Assembly (NCBI GenBank): GCA_036262035.1 | Contig: DATAJS010000031.1 | Coordinates: 248,001-312,000, forward strand | Source of the DNA: Burkholderiales bacterium | GTDB lineage: Bacteria > Pseudomonadota > Gammaproteobacteria > Burkholderiales > SG8-41 | Direction of reading: 5' to 3' | Length of the DNA stretch: 64,000 bases | In this document: positions 25,090-33,246 of the stretch, in pieces | How the letters are laid out: each line of letters starts with the position of its first letter | Numbering within the stretch: the stretch's first letter is position 1 | Program-made: the position numbers and the translations under genes | Notes under the pieces: generated by a model | Told to the model about the DNA's origin: nothing | Database searches by the model: none | What the model saw: the letters and a program-made list of their open reading frames with translations, nothing else

Positions 25090-26688
25090 TTACTTCTCAG
25101 CCTCCAGGTCCACCGCCCTGCCCTTCAGCGACGCATCCTTCTTCAACTGTGCCTTGAGCACCTTGTGCGTCGGCGTGTGCGGCAGATCGTCGACGAACAG
25201 CACGTAGCGCGGCACTTTCTGCGGCGCGAGGTGCTCGCGGCACCACAGCGCGATGTCCTGCGCGGTCGCGCTCCGTCCCGGCTTCAACACCACCAGCACG
25301 AGGATCTCGTCCTCGCCGAGCTCCGCCGGCACCGGTATCGCCGCCGCTTCGTGCACCGCCGGGTGCGTGCCGATGACGCGGTCGAGCTCGGCGCCGGCGA
25401 TGTTCTCGCCGCGGCGCCGGATGATGTCTTTCTTGCGCGAGACGAAGAAGAAGTAGCCGTCCTCGTCGCGCTTCACGAGGTCGCCGGTCTTGAACCAGCC
25501 GTCGGCGAACGCGTCCTTCGTCTGCTCGGGATCGCGGAAGTAGCCCTGCATGATGATCGGCGTCTTCACGAGGAGCTCGCCTTCTTCGTCGACACCGACG
25601 TCCTTGCCGTCGTCGTCGACCACGCGGCATTCCGCCCACGGGCGCATTGGGTCGGGATGGCGTCCGATCGGTCCCATGCTGCCCGGCTTGCGCAGGCCTT
25701 CGACCGGATTGCACGTCACGCCGGGGATTTCGGTCATGCCGTAGCCGCCGATGAGATGCGGGATCCGGAACTCGTCGCGGAACGTCGCTTCCATGCTGTG
25801 CCGCACGCCGTAGATCGCGCGAATCCTGTGCTCGGGCCTGAACTCCGACCGCGGGCGGTTCTTGAGGATCGTGCCGATCGCCTCGATGATGTTGACTTCG
25901 GTCGCGCCGTAATCGACCGCGGTGTTCCAGAACGTCGAGGCGGAGAAGCGCGGCACGACGATCATCGCGCAGCCCGCCGCTACCGTTCCTGCCAGCGAAT
26001 AGAAGAGCGCGTTGATGTGGAACAGCGGCAGCACGATCATCACGCGATCGTCGGGCTGGAGGTAGACGCGCTGCACGAACGCTTCGCCCCCGGTGATGAA
26101 GCTGCGCTGGCTGTGCATCGCCCCTTTCGGGAAGCCGGTCGTCCCCGACGTGTAGACGATGAGCACGGTGTCGTCGCCGCTCACATCCGACGGCATCGCG
26201 CGCGGCTGCACCCGTGAGGCCTCGGCCAACAGCCCCGGCACGCCGGCATGCGCGTCGCCGAGCATCAGGAACCACGGTGCGCGCTTCAATCCGTCACACG
26301 CCTCGCGAACGACGTCGAGCGTGTCGGCGCTCGCGACGACGCCGCTCACTTCGGCGTGGTGCAGCACGTAGCGCGCTTCCTCGACGCCGAACTCCGGATT
26401 GATCGGCACCATGATCGCGCCGGCGCGGGCGAGCGCGAACAGCATGAGCACGTGGCCGTCGCTGTTGCGCCCGCTGACGCCGACGCGATCACCCTTGCGG
26501 ATGCCGCGGTCGAGCAGCAGCGACGCGATCTGGGTAACGGCCTCGTCGAACGACCGCCAGGTCCAGGTGCGCTCGCCGAAGCGGATGAAAGGACGTTCCG
26601 CATCGCGCGCGGCGCGGCTCTCGAGCACGCCGTGCAGCGTGTAATCGTGCGGAGGGTAGAGCTTCAGGACTTCGAGGGGCTGTTTCAT
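25090..26688 (-). CDS. Acyl-CoA ligase resembling crotonobetaine/carnitine-CoA ligase (CaiC)
   Basis: The 532-residue ANL-superfamily enzyme has VLIVYTSGTTGFPKGAMHSQ, GGYGMTEIPGVT, GWFKTGDLVKRDEDGYFFF and SRKKDIIRRRGENIAGAELD, plus a C-terminal THKVLKAQLKKD. The RRRGENI variant of the hinge is seen in CaiC-like ligases. A small or branched carboxylic acid is the likely substrate. The start MKQPLEVLK is preceded by a possible ribosome site. It is divergent from the TldD gene. Confidence 0.85.
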   Translation of the reverse strand: MKQPLEVLKLYPPHDYTLHGVLESRAARDAERPFIRFGERTWTWRSFDEAVTQIASLLLDRGIRKGDRVGVSGRNSDGHVLMLFALARAGAIMVPINPEFGVEEARYVLHHAEVSGVVASADTLDVVREACDGLKRAPWFLMLGDAHAGVPGLLAEASRVQPRAMPSDVSGDDTVLIVYTSGTTGFPKGAMHSQRSFITGGEAFVQRVYLQPDDRVMIVLPLFHINALFYSLAGTVAAGCAMIVVPRFSASTFWNTAVDYGATEVNIIEAIGTILKNRPRSEFRPEHRIRAIYGVRHSMEATFRDEFRIPHLIGGYGMTEIPGVTCNPVEGLRKPGSMGPIGRHPDPMRPWAECRVVDDDGKDVGVDEEGELLVKTPIIMQGYFRDPEQTKDAFADGWFKTGDLVKRDEDGYFFFVSRKKDIIRRRGENIAGAELDRVIGTHPAVHEAAAIPVPAELGEDEILVLVVLKPGRSATAQDIALWCREHLAPQKVPRYVLFVDDLPHTPTHKVLKAQLKKDASLKGRAVDLEAEK

Positions 26689-26776
26689 GATGCGTGAAGC
26701 GCGGGAGAGTGCGGACATTACAATACGCGCTTTGTCGTCGGCAAGGCGCTTGCATCGCCTGCACGACCACCCCTCC

Positions 26777-26803
26777 CTGACCCTCCCTCCGAGGGGGGAG
26801 GGA
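26777..26803. repeat. C-run/G-run palindrome
   Basis: CCCTCCCTCCG faces GGGGGGAGGG. It lies within the leader of the TldD gene and ends about 14 bp before its ATG, so the G-rich arm may also serve as its ribosome-binding site while the C-rich arm could mask it. Confidence 0.5.
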
Positions 26804-26816
26804 ATTGTTGAGTGAT

Positions 26817-28238
26817 ATGCACGACGATCTGCGAAAAACTTTCGAGTCGCTGCGCTCCACCGCCGGCTTTTATTCGCTGCGCGTCGTGGACGAGGAACGC
26901 GAGCACTTCGCGGTGCGCAACGACACCGTCGAGCCGCCGCGCCTGCTCTGCGACCGCGGCGCGATGCTCGTCGCGGTGAGCGACGGCGGTTACGGCTACT
27001 GCGCGACCAGCGACCTCACGCACGCAGGACTGCAGGCGGCGCTCGATCGCGCGACCGCGTGGGCGGTAGCGACCCGCACGCAGAGCGTGCATCGCTACAG
27101 CCCCGAGGACATGCCCGCCGCCCGCGCGGAGCGCCTCGCTGCCGGCCGCCGCGTCACGCTCTCCCGCAGCGAGCTCTACGACCTCCTCGCCGACGAATGC
27201 CGCAATGCCGCCGTCGATCGGCGCATCGTCGAGCGCTACGCGAGCCTGGAGCTGCGCCGCGTCGACCAGCGCTATCTCACCAACACCGGCGGCGACGTGC
27301 ACCAGCAGTTCGTCTACACCGTGCCGCAGGCCCACGTCACCGCCAACGAAGGTACCGAGACCCAGAGCCGCACCTTCTTCGATGCGCGCCAGGGCGGCTT
27401 GGAGCGGCTCGCGGACAGCGGCTTCTCGGGCTGCGGCGCGATGCTCGCCGGCGAAGCGTTACAGCTTCTGGGGGCGCCGAACTGCCCGTCCGGCCGCATG
27501 GACCTGCTGCTCATGCCCGACCAGATGATGCTGCAGATCCACGAGTCGATCGGCCACCCGCTCGAGCTCGACCGCATCCTCGGCGACGAGCGTAATTACG
27601 CCGGCACGAGCTTCGTCACGCCCGACATGTTCGGCCGCTACCGCTACGGCTCGGAGCTCCTCAACGTCACGTTCGACCCGGGCGTTACCGACGAGCTCGC
27701 GAGCTACGACTACGACGACGACGGCGGGGCCGCCGAAAAAGTGTGGCTCATTCGCGACGGCATCCTCGAGCGCCCGCTCGGCGGGCGTCTCTCGCAGCGC
27801 CGCGCAGGGATGGAAGGCACCGCGAATTCGCGCGCGGGATCGTGGAACCGCGCGCCGATCGACCGCATGGCGAACCTCAATATCGAGCCCGGACCGCACA
27901 CGCTCGACGAGATGATCGCGTCGGTGCGACGCGGCGTGCTCATGCGCAGCAACGTCTCGTGGTCGATCGACGACTCGCGCAACAAGTTCCAGTTCGGCTG
28001 CGAATGGGGCGAGCTCATCGAGGACGGCCGGATCAAGGGTGTCGTGAAGAACGCCAACTACCGCGGCATCTCCGCCGAGTTCTGGCGCAGCCTCGCCATG
28101 CTGGGCTCGGCCGGGACGTTCGAAGTGCACGGCACGCTCTATTGCGGCAAAGGCGAGCCCAACCAGGTGATCCACGTCGGTCACGCCTCGCCCCCGGGTT
28201 TATTCCGCGACGTCGAAGTGTTCGGAGGCTCGCCTTAA
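26817..28238 (+). CDS. TldD-like metalloprotease subunit
   Basis: The 473-residue protein carries the TldD zinc motif HESIGHPLELD (H242, E243, H247) in MMLQIHESIGHPLELDRILG, followed by SFVTPDMFGRYRYGSELLNV. TldD pairs with TldE (PmbA) to form a protease that trims unfolded peptides or matures modified peptides. The next gene is the TldE-like partner, starting at the base after this stop. In-frame TTG codons 3-4 codons upstream could also start translation. Confidence 0.88.
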   Translation: MHDDLRKTFESLRSTAGFYSLRVVDEEREHFAVRNDTVEPPRLLCDRGAMLVAVSDGGYGYCATSDLTHAGLQAALDRATAWAVATRTQSVHRYSPEDMPAARAERLAAGRRVTLSRSELYDLLADECRNAAVDRRIVERYASLELRRVDQRYLTNTGGDVHQQFVYTVPQAHVTANEGTETQSRTFFDARQGGLERLADSGFSGCGAMLAGEALQLLGAPNCPSGRMDLLLMPDQMMLQIHESIGHPLELDRILGDERNYAGTSFVTPDMFGRYRYGSELLNVTFDPGVTDELASYDYDDDGGAAEKVWLIRDGILERPLGGRLSQRRAGMEGTANSRAGSWNRAPIDRMANLNIEPGPHTLDEMIASVRRGVLMRSNVSWSIDDSRNKFQFGCEWGELIEDGRIKGVVKNANYRGISAEFWRSLAMLGSAGTFEVHGTLYCGKGEPNQVIHVGHASPPGLFRDVEVFGGSP

Positions 28239-29561
28239 GTGAGCGCGCAGGCGCAGTTCTTCGAGCTCGCCGATGCGCTCGCGCGCGAATGCGACGCGGG
28301 CGAGGTGCTGCTCGCGGCGCTGTCCGGCGAGCGCTCCGATTTCGTGCGCTTCAACAAGGCGCTGGTGCGGCAGGCCGGAACGGTGGAGCAGCGCTATCTC
28401 ACGCTGCGCCTGGTGCGCGGCTCGAGGCAGGCGGCGGCGACGATCGCGTTGTCGGGCGGGCCGGGCGACCTCGACCTCTGCAAGCGCACGCTTCCGCGCG
28501 TGCGCGACATGCTCGCGCAACTGCCCGAAGACCCCTGGCTGCTGCTGCCCGACAGCGTAACGTCCACCAACTTCCACCGGCGGGGCGCTCTGCCGGACGC
28601 CGAGAGCGTGGTCGAGCAGGCCGTCCAGGCGGGACAGGGCCACGACTTCGTCGGTTTCTATGCAGCCGGCGCGATCTATCGCGGCTTCGCCGACAGCCGC
28701 GGCCAGCGCAACTGGCACGAGGTCGACACTTTCAACTTCGACTGGAGCGTGCATCTGCGCGCCGACAAGGCGGTGAAGGACGGCTACGCGGGCTTCGACT
28801 GGGACGGCGCGGTGTTCCGCGACAAGGTCGAGACCGCGGTGCAGCGGCTCGAGCTGCTCGCGAGGCCGCCGGTGACGCTGGAGCCGGGCGAATACCGAGT
28901 CTTTCTCGCGCCGCACGCGCTCGAAGAGATCACCGGCCTGTTGTCGTGGGGCGCTTTCTCCGCGCGCTCGCGCGCGACGCGGCGCAGCGCGCTGCTCCTC
29001 ATGGAGCACGGCGAACGGCTCTCGCCCAAGGTGACGCTCGCGGAAAACACCGCCGGGAGCACCGCGCCGATCTTCCAGGGCGAAGGCTTCGTGCGGCCGC
29101 CCGGCGTCACGCTGATCGAGCGCGGCGCCCTTGCCGACAGCCTCGTCTCGCCACGCTCGGCCAGAGAATACGGCTACACCGCCAACGGCGCGAACGGCGG
29201 CGAGAGCCCCGAAGCGCTCGACCTCGCCCCCGGTGAGCTCCCCGCGGCCGAAGCGCTGGCCGCGCTCGGCGACGGCCTCTACATCGGCAACCTCTGGTAC
29301 CTGAACTATTCCGACCGGCCGGCGTGCCGCATCACCGGCATGACGCGGTTCGCGACGTTCAAGGTCGAGGGCGGACGCATCGTGGCGCCGGTGAACGCGC
29401 TGCGCTTCGACGACACGCTCTACCGCATGCTCGGCGAGAACCTCGTCGACTTGACGAGCGAGCGCGAGATGCTGCTCTCGACGTCGACCTACGATGAGCG
29501 CTCGACGTCGAGCTCGCACCTGCCCGGCGCGCTGATCGGGCGATTGCGCTTCACGCTTTAA
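28239..29561 (+). CDS. TldE/PmbA-like protease partner
   Basis: The 440-residue PmbA/TldD-family protein lacks the HExxxH motif, as expected for TldE. Recognisable parts are SERSDFVRFNKALVRQAGTV, the dyad-forming core near YRVFLAPHALEEITGLLSWG, and the C-terminal TGMTRFATFKVEGGRIVAPV. It begins with GTG directly after the TldD stop, so the two subunits are translationally coupled in equal amounts. No peptide precursor or modification enzyme is seen nearby. Confidence 0.85.
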   Translation: MSAQAQFFELADALARECDAGEVLLAALSGERSDFVRFNKALVRQAGTVEQRYLTLRLVRGSRQAAATIALSGGPGDLDLCKRTLPRVRDMLAQLPEDPWLLLPDSVTSTNFHRRGALPDAESVVEQAVQAGQGHDFVGFYAAGAIYRGFADSRGQRNWHEVDTFNFDWSVHLRADKAVKDGYAGFDWDGAVFRDKVETAVQRLELLARPPVTLEPGEYRVFLAPHALEEITGLLSWGAFSARSRATRRSALLLMEHGERLSPKVTLAENTAGSTAPIFQGEGFVRPPGVTLIERGALADSLVSPRSAREYGYTANGANGGESPEALDLAPGELPAAEALAALGDGLYIGNLWYLNYSDRPACRITGMTRFATFKVEGGRIVAPVNALRFDDTLYRMLGENLVDLTSEREMLLSTSTYDERSTSSSHLPGALIGRLRFTL

Positions 29562-29618
29562 GCTTGAGATGCGCCGGGCGTAGTATGTCCGGCTCGAACA
29601 AGAAGACGGAGGAATGCC

Positions 29619-30104
29619 GTGGCGGATGTCGTTCGCAAAGTCGAATATTTTTCGATACAGGTGCCGAACACCGCGGGCAAGGCGTTCGGCGTGCTGTCGA
29701 CGCTCGTCAGCGCCAAGGTCGACCTGCTGGCCTGCGTGGGCGTGCCCCACGGCAAGCGCGCCAAGATCGACGTCGTGCCCGCCGATCCCGCCAGTTTCAA
29801 GCGGGCCGTCACCAGGGCGGGGCTGGCGTTCACTTCGGAGAAGAGCGGCTTCCTCATCCAGGGCACCGAGCGCAGCGGCGCCCTCACCGATCACCTGAAG
29901 AAGCTCGGAGACACCGACATCAACGTCACCGGCATCGATGCGCTCTCCGCCGGCGAAGGGCGCTGGGGCGCGATCATCTGGGTCGAGGACGATGCGGTCA
30001 ACCGCGCCGCGCGCGTGCTGAAAGCCCAGGCGAAAGCGAAGGCCAAGGCCAAGGCCAAGGGCAAGGCCAAGAAAAAAACCACGAAAAAACGTAGGGTGCG
30101 TTAG
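29619..30104 (+). CDS. ACT-domain-like protein with a Lys/Ala-rich histone H1-like tail
   Basis: The 161-residue protein has two small ACT-like halves (about 6-70 and 72-135; VEYFSIQVPNTAGKAFGVLS begins the first), a fold that binds amino acids or other small ligands. The last 26 residues are almost only Lys, Ala, Gly, Thr and Arg. This tail is encoded by in-frame repeats of AAGGCC and is like histone H1 or AlgP tails that bind nucleic acid. The last codons lie in a hairpin. The gene follows the TldD/TldE pair by 57 bp with its own GGAGGA-type site. Confidence 0.65.
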   Translation: MADVVRKVEYFSIQVPNTAGKAFGVLSTLVSAKVDLLACVGVPHGKRAKIDVVPADPASFKRAVTRAGLAFTSEKSGFLIQGTERSGALTDHLKKLGDTDINVTGIDALSAGEGRWGAIIWVEDDAVNRAARVLKAQAKAKAKAKAKGKAKKKTTKKRRVR

Positions 30105-30128
30105 CGCCGAAAGGGCGCGTAACGCACC
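30095..30128. terminator. GGTGCGTTA palindrome between convergent genes
   Basis: GGTGCGTTA (30095-30103) and TAACGCACC (30120-30128) enclose an inner GCGCC/GGCGC stem. The element contains the stop codon of the ACT protein (30102-30104) and ends 11 bp before the convergent membrane-protein gene. It probably ends both transcripts. There is no U-run. Confidence 0.55.
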
Positions 30129-30138
30129 GAGCCCCACC

Positions 30139-30468
30139 TCACCGCTGCGTAAACACCACCACGATCGCGACGACCGCAACCCCCAGCGCGGTGACCGCGA
30201 ACGTATAGGCCCGGCGGATCCGCTTCTCGGTCTCGGTCGCGGCCTGCTCGAGCGCAGCGACGGTCAGCCGCAACTGCTCGGCGAGCTCCCTGATATGCGC
30301 CGCATTCTCCGATGCCACCGATTGCAGCTCGGCGATCTGCTGCTGGACGACGCCCGCTTCCTCGGCCGGCGTCCCGAACTTCTTGGTGAACACCGGCTTC
30401 GCCGCGGCGACGATATTGCCGACGTGGGGAAGGATGAGCTTTACGGCAGGCCAGAGCCAGGACGGCAT
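30139..30468 (-). CDS. Small tail-anchored coiled-coil membrane protein
   Basis: The 109-residue protein has an amphipathic N-terminus (MPSWLWPAVKLILPHVGNIV), a heptad-rich stretch at about 38-85 (VVQQQIAELQSVASENAAHI and on), and one C-terminal membrane helix (about 88-105). No family is recognised. It is transcribed after the amidase but separated by a 14-bp-stem hairpin, so it may be independent. Confidence 0.6.
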   Translation of the reverse strand: MPSWLWPAVKLILPHVGNIVAAAKPVFTKKFGTPAEEAGVVQQQIAELQSVASENAAHIRELAEQLRLTVAALEQAATETEKRIRRAYTFAVTALGVAVVAIVVVFTQR

Positions 30469-30551
30469 GAAAAACCTTTGAGCGCGAAACGCGAAGTACG
30501 AAATGATAAACGCTCCGGGAAAGCGGAACTCGAAAGAGCGCGGAAAGGAAA

Positions 30552-30595
30552 GGAGGTCTCGGAGGGAAACCCTGGTTTCCCTCCGAGTCGTTTAC
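30552..30595. repeat. GGAGGTC-hairpin-CGTTTAC element, copy 1
   Basis: A perfect 14-bp stem (CTCGGAGGGAAACC at 30558-30571, GGTTTCCCTCCGAG at 30574-30587) with a 2-bp loop is flanked by GGAGGTC and CGTTTAC. A second copy with different stem bases but the same flanks lies at 49213-49256. It sits just downstream of the minus-strand amidase stop. Confidence 0.7.
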
Positions 30596-30617
30596 CGGCG
30601 CGGAAGCGCAGCGCCCG

Positions 30618-31895
30618 CTAGCGGGCGCGCATGACGTACTTGCAGGCGGCAAACAGCTTGCGGTCGTCATTGCGGCGCGCGATGAACTGCGCGCCGACGG
30701 GGAGACCGTTCGGGCCTTTGAACAGCGGCAGCGTGACGGCGGGGACGTGCATCGAGGTCCAGATCGCGCAGAACGACGCGTTGCCCGTGGAGTTCAGGCC
30801 GATCGGCGCCTCGCCCGACGCCACCGGCACCAGCAGCACGTCGAGGTCGCCGAGAACCGCGTCGACCATGTTGCGGCAGTGCTGGATGAAGGTGCGCGCT
30901 TCGCGATACTGCTCGAACGTGCACGACAGCCCGTCCTTCAAACGGCCGTTGCGCAGCTCGGCGCTGATGAGGTTCCAGTGGTTCTCGATCTCCCACGTGA
31001 AGTTGCGCGAGAACTCGAAGCTCGATACCCAGCGATGCGCGTCCTCGATGCGCGAGAACTCCTCCGGCAGCGTGACGTCGCGGACCTCCGTGCGCGCCGC
31101 GAGATCCTGCGCGAGCCCGGTCAGCATCGCCTGCGTCGCCGGCTCGCACTGGTCCCACATCGGCGTGCGGCAGAAGCCGATGCGCGGCTTCCACGCCGCA
31201 TCGTCGACGAGCGGCTCGACCTTGGCGCCGAGCAGCACGTCCCTGTACAGCGCGACGTCGTCGACCGAGCGCGCGATGAGCCCGAGCGTGTCGAGCGAGC
31301 CGGCGGCTTCTTTCACGCCGACGGCCCGCAGGTCGCCCCACGTCGGGCGATAGCCGACGCAGCCGCAGAAGCTCGCCGGCCGCAGGGTCGATGCAGTGGT
31401 CTGCGTGCCGACCGCGAGCGGTACCATGGCGTCGCCGACCGCGGCGGCGGAGCCGCTCGACGACCCGCCGGGCGTGCGCTGCGGATCGAAGGGATTGCGC
31501 GCCTTCCCGGGGAAGCGGTTCGCGAACTCGGTCGTCACGGTCTTGCCCATGACGATTGCGCCGGCGCGGCGCGACAGCGCGACGCACGCGGCGTCGTTCA
31601 CCGGACGGTGCCCTTTGTAGATCGGCGAGCCGTACTCGGTCGGCATGTCGGCGGTGTCGATGATGTCCTTGAAGCCGACGGGCACGCCCTGCAGCGCGCC
31701 GACGGTGCCTCGGCGATCGAGCGCGCGCGCCTGCGCGAGCACGAGATCGGGGTCGAGGAACTGCCAGGCCTCGACGCGCGGCTCGCGCTCGGCAATGCGA
31801 TCGAGGCACGCGCGCGCCACGGCTTCGGCGGTCGTCTTGCCCGAAGCGACGGCGCGGACGATCTCGGTGGCTGTTAATTCGTTCAGAGCTTTCAT
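30618..31895 (-). CDS. Amidase signature-family enzyme
   Basis: The 425-residue enzyme has the Ser-cisSer-Lys triad region: GVPVGFKDIIDTADMPTEYG (Lys) and TPGGSSSGSAAAVGDAMVP (serines). The C-terminal GLPVGAQFIARR is also typical. It hydrolyses an amide to acid and ammonia; GatA is unlikely without gatB or gatC nearby. On the minus strand the order is alpha/beta hydrolase, Bug 6, amidase, suggesting uptake and hydrolysis of an amide or ester. A repeat of 208 bp separates it from Bug 6. Confidence 0.88.
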   Translation of the reverse strand: MKALNELTATEIVRAVASGKTTAEAVARACLDRIAEREPRVEAWQFLDPDLVLAQARALDRRGTVGALQGVPVGFKDIIDTADMPTEYGSPIYKGHRPVNDAACVALSRRAGAIVMGKTVTTEFANRFPGKARNPFDPQRTPGGSSSGSAAAVGDAMVPLAVGTQTTASTLRPASFCGCVGYRPTWGDLRAVGVKEAAGSLDTLGLIARSVDDVALYRDVLLGAKVEPLVDDAAWKPRIGFCRTPMWDQCEPATQAMLTGLAQDLAARTEVRDVTLPEEFSRIEDAHRWVSSFEFSRNFTWEIENHWNLISAELRNGRLKDGLSCTFEQYREARTFIQHCRNMVDAVLGDLDVLLVPVASGEAPIGLNSTGNASFCAIWTSMHVPAVTLPLFKGPNGLPVGAQFIARRNDDRKLFAACKYVMRAR

Positions 31896-31924
31896 GGTGA
31901 CTCCTGGATTACTTCAAAAGCATC

Positions 31925-32095
31925 AACACGGTGGACACGGAGGTGCACGGTGGACACGGAGGAGAACCGCAAATGTCATCGCGAGGAGCGATGCGACGAA
32001 GCGATCCCGTGGCGCACGCTGCGTTCGCAACGAGATTGGTTCGTCACCCTGTTCCTCGCAATGACGATTCGAATTCCTCCGTGCCCTCCGTGTTC
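31925..32095. repeat. Nested repeat: CACGGAGG arrays enclosing a REP-like element
   Basis: Units of 9-10 bp (CACGGTGGA, CACGGAGGT and so on) at 31925-31964 face an inverted pair of units at 32072-32095. Between them, at 31975-32065, sits the GTCATCGCGAGGAGCGATG element (copy 4 of the REP-like family). The outer flanks match those of the array at 38588-38692: an AAAAGCAT(C/T)AACACGG start and an inverted AAGCTTTG end. It fills the gap between Bug 6 and the amidase. Confidence 0.85.
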
Positions 32096-32103
32096 AAGCT
32101 TTG

Positions 32104-33060
32104 TTACTCCGGTTTGATGCCTGCGGCTTTCACGACCTTACCCCATTTCGCGGCCTCGCTTCGGAGGTACTGCGCGAACTGTGCCGGCGTGTCGCCGACC
32201 GGCTCGAGGCCCAGCGAGAGCAGGCGCTTGGACGTCGCAGGGTCGTTCAGCACCGCGACGATCTCCTTGTGCAGGCGGGCGACGATCTCGCGCGGCGTCT
32301 TCGCAGGCACGACGACGCCGTTCCAGTTGTTCGCTTCGTAGCCCGGCAGACCGGCTTCCGCGATCGTCGGCATTTCGGGGAACAGCGGCGAGCGCGCTTT
32401 GGTTCCCACGCCGAGGGCGCGAAGTCGTCCCGCACGGATGTGCGGCTGCGCGGTGGTGAGATTGGCCATGGCGAAGTCGAGCCGGCCCGCGACGAGGTCC
32501 GCGACCGCCGGTGCGCCGCCTTTATAAGGCACGTGCGTCGCATCGACGCGCGCCATGCTCGTGAAGAGCGCGGTGGCGAGATGCCCCGCGCCGCCGACGC
32601 CGCTCGTGCCGTAGTTGTACTTGCCCGGATTCGCCTTGAGCAGCGCGATCAGCTCCTTCACCGATTGTGCCGGCACGCTCGGATTCACGACCAGGAGGTT
32701 GGTCGAGCCGGCGACGTTCGTGACCGCCGCGAAATCGCGCTCGAGGTCGTACGGCACCTTGCCGTAGAGCGAAGGATTCACCGCGGTGGGCGGGGTCGCC
32801 ATGAAGAGCGTATAGCCGTCGGGCGCCGCATGCGCCGCGATCTCGGTGCCGATGATCGTGCCGCCGCCGGTGCGGTTGTCGATCACGACCTGCTGGCCCA
32901 TGCGTTCGAAGAGCTCGCGGCCGACGACGCGCGACAGCGTGTCGGTCGAGCCGCCCGCGCTGTACGGAACGATGAGACGGATCGGTTTGGTGGGATAGGC
33001 GCCGTCGGCCGCGAAGGCCGTGGACGAGAGTGCAAGCAGTGCGAGAGAGAGTGTTTTCAT
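32104..33060 (-). CDS. Bug-family periplasmic substrate-binding protein 6
   Basis: The 318-residue protein has a signal peptide (MKTLSLALLALSSTAFA, cleavage near AFA-A), YPTKPIRLIVPYSAGGSTDT, DNRTGGGTIIG, APDGYTLF, HVPYKGGAPAV and PTIAEAGLPGY. It lies between the alpha/beta hydrolase (upstream) and the amidase (downstream) on the minus strand. Long repeats on both sides make co-transcription uncertain. Confidence 0.9.
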   Translation of the reverse strand: MKTLSLALLALSSTAFAADGAYPTKPIRLIVPYSAGGSTDTLSRVVGRELFERMGQQVVIDNRTGGGTIIGTEIAAHAAPDGYTLFMATPPTAVNPSLYGKVPYDLERDFAAVTNVAGSTNLLVVNPSVPAQSVKELIALLKANPGKYNYGTSGVGGAGHLATALFTSMARVDATHVPYKGGAPAVADLVAGRLDFAMANLTTAQPHIRAGRLRALGVGTKARSPLFPEMPTIAEAGLPGYEANNWNGVVVPAKTPREIVARLHKEIVAVLNDPATSKRLLSLGLEPVGDTPAQFAQYLRSEAAKWGKVVKAAGIKPE

Positions 33061-33111
33061 CCGCCGAACATTAAAGGGTTCGGCGCCTGTTGCGCAACGT
33101 CGGCACTTCGA

Positions 33112-33246
33112 TCGTCATTCCCGCGAAGGCGGGAATCCATTCGACGCGAAGCGTCGTCCTGGCGAAGGCCAGGATCCATTTTCTGCCGGGACCTCAAAAT
33201 CAACGTGGATTCCCGATCGCGCTATCGCGCGTCGGGAATGACGATC
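33112..33246. repeat. Compound ATTCCCGCGAAGGCGGGAAT-type repeat, copy 2
   Basis: Three palindromic sub-units follow one another: ATCGTCATTCCCGCGAAGGC, a CGTCCTGGCGAAGGCCAGGA variant, and an inverted terminal unit ending CGTCGGGAATGACGAT. The outermost 13 bases (ATCGTCATTCCCG) are inverted at the far end, so the compound element is itself a palindrome. Its last bases overlap the stop of the alpha/beta hydrolase gene at 33245. Confidence 0.8.

Noticed and set aside
29619-30104. The basic tail as a modified-peptide precursor for the TldD/TldE pair
   Set aside because: The tail is attached to a folded ACT-like domain, lacks Cys/Ser/Thr-rich core residues and no modification enzyme is nearby. Retained only as a weak hypothesis in the findings.
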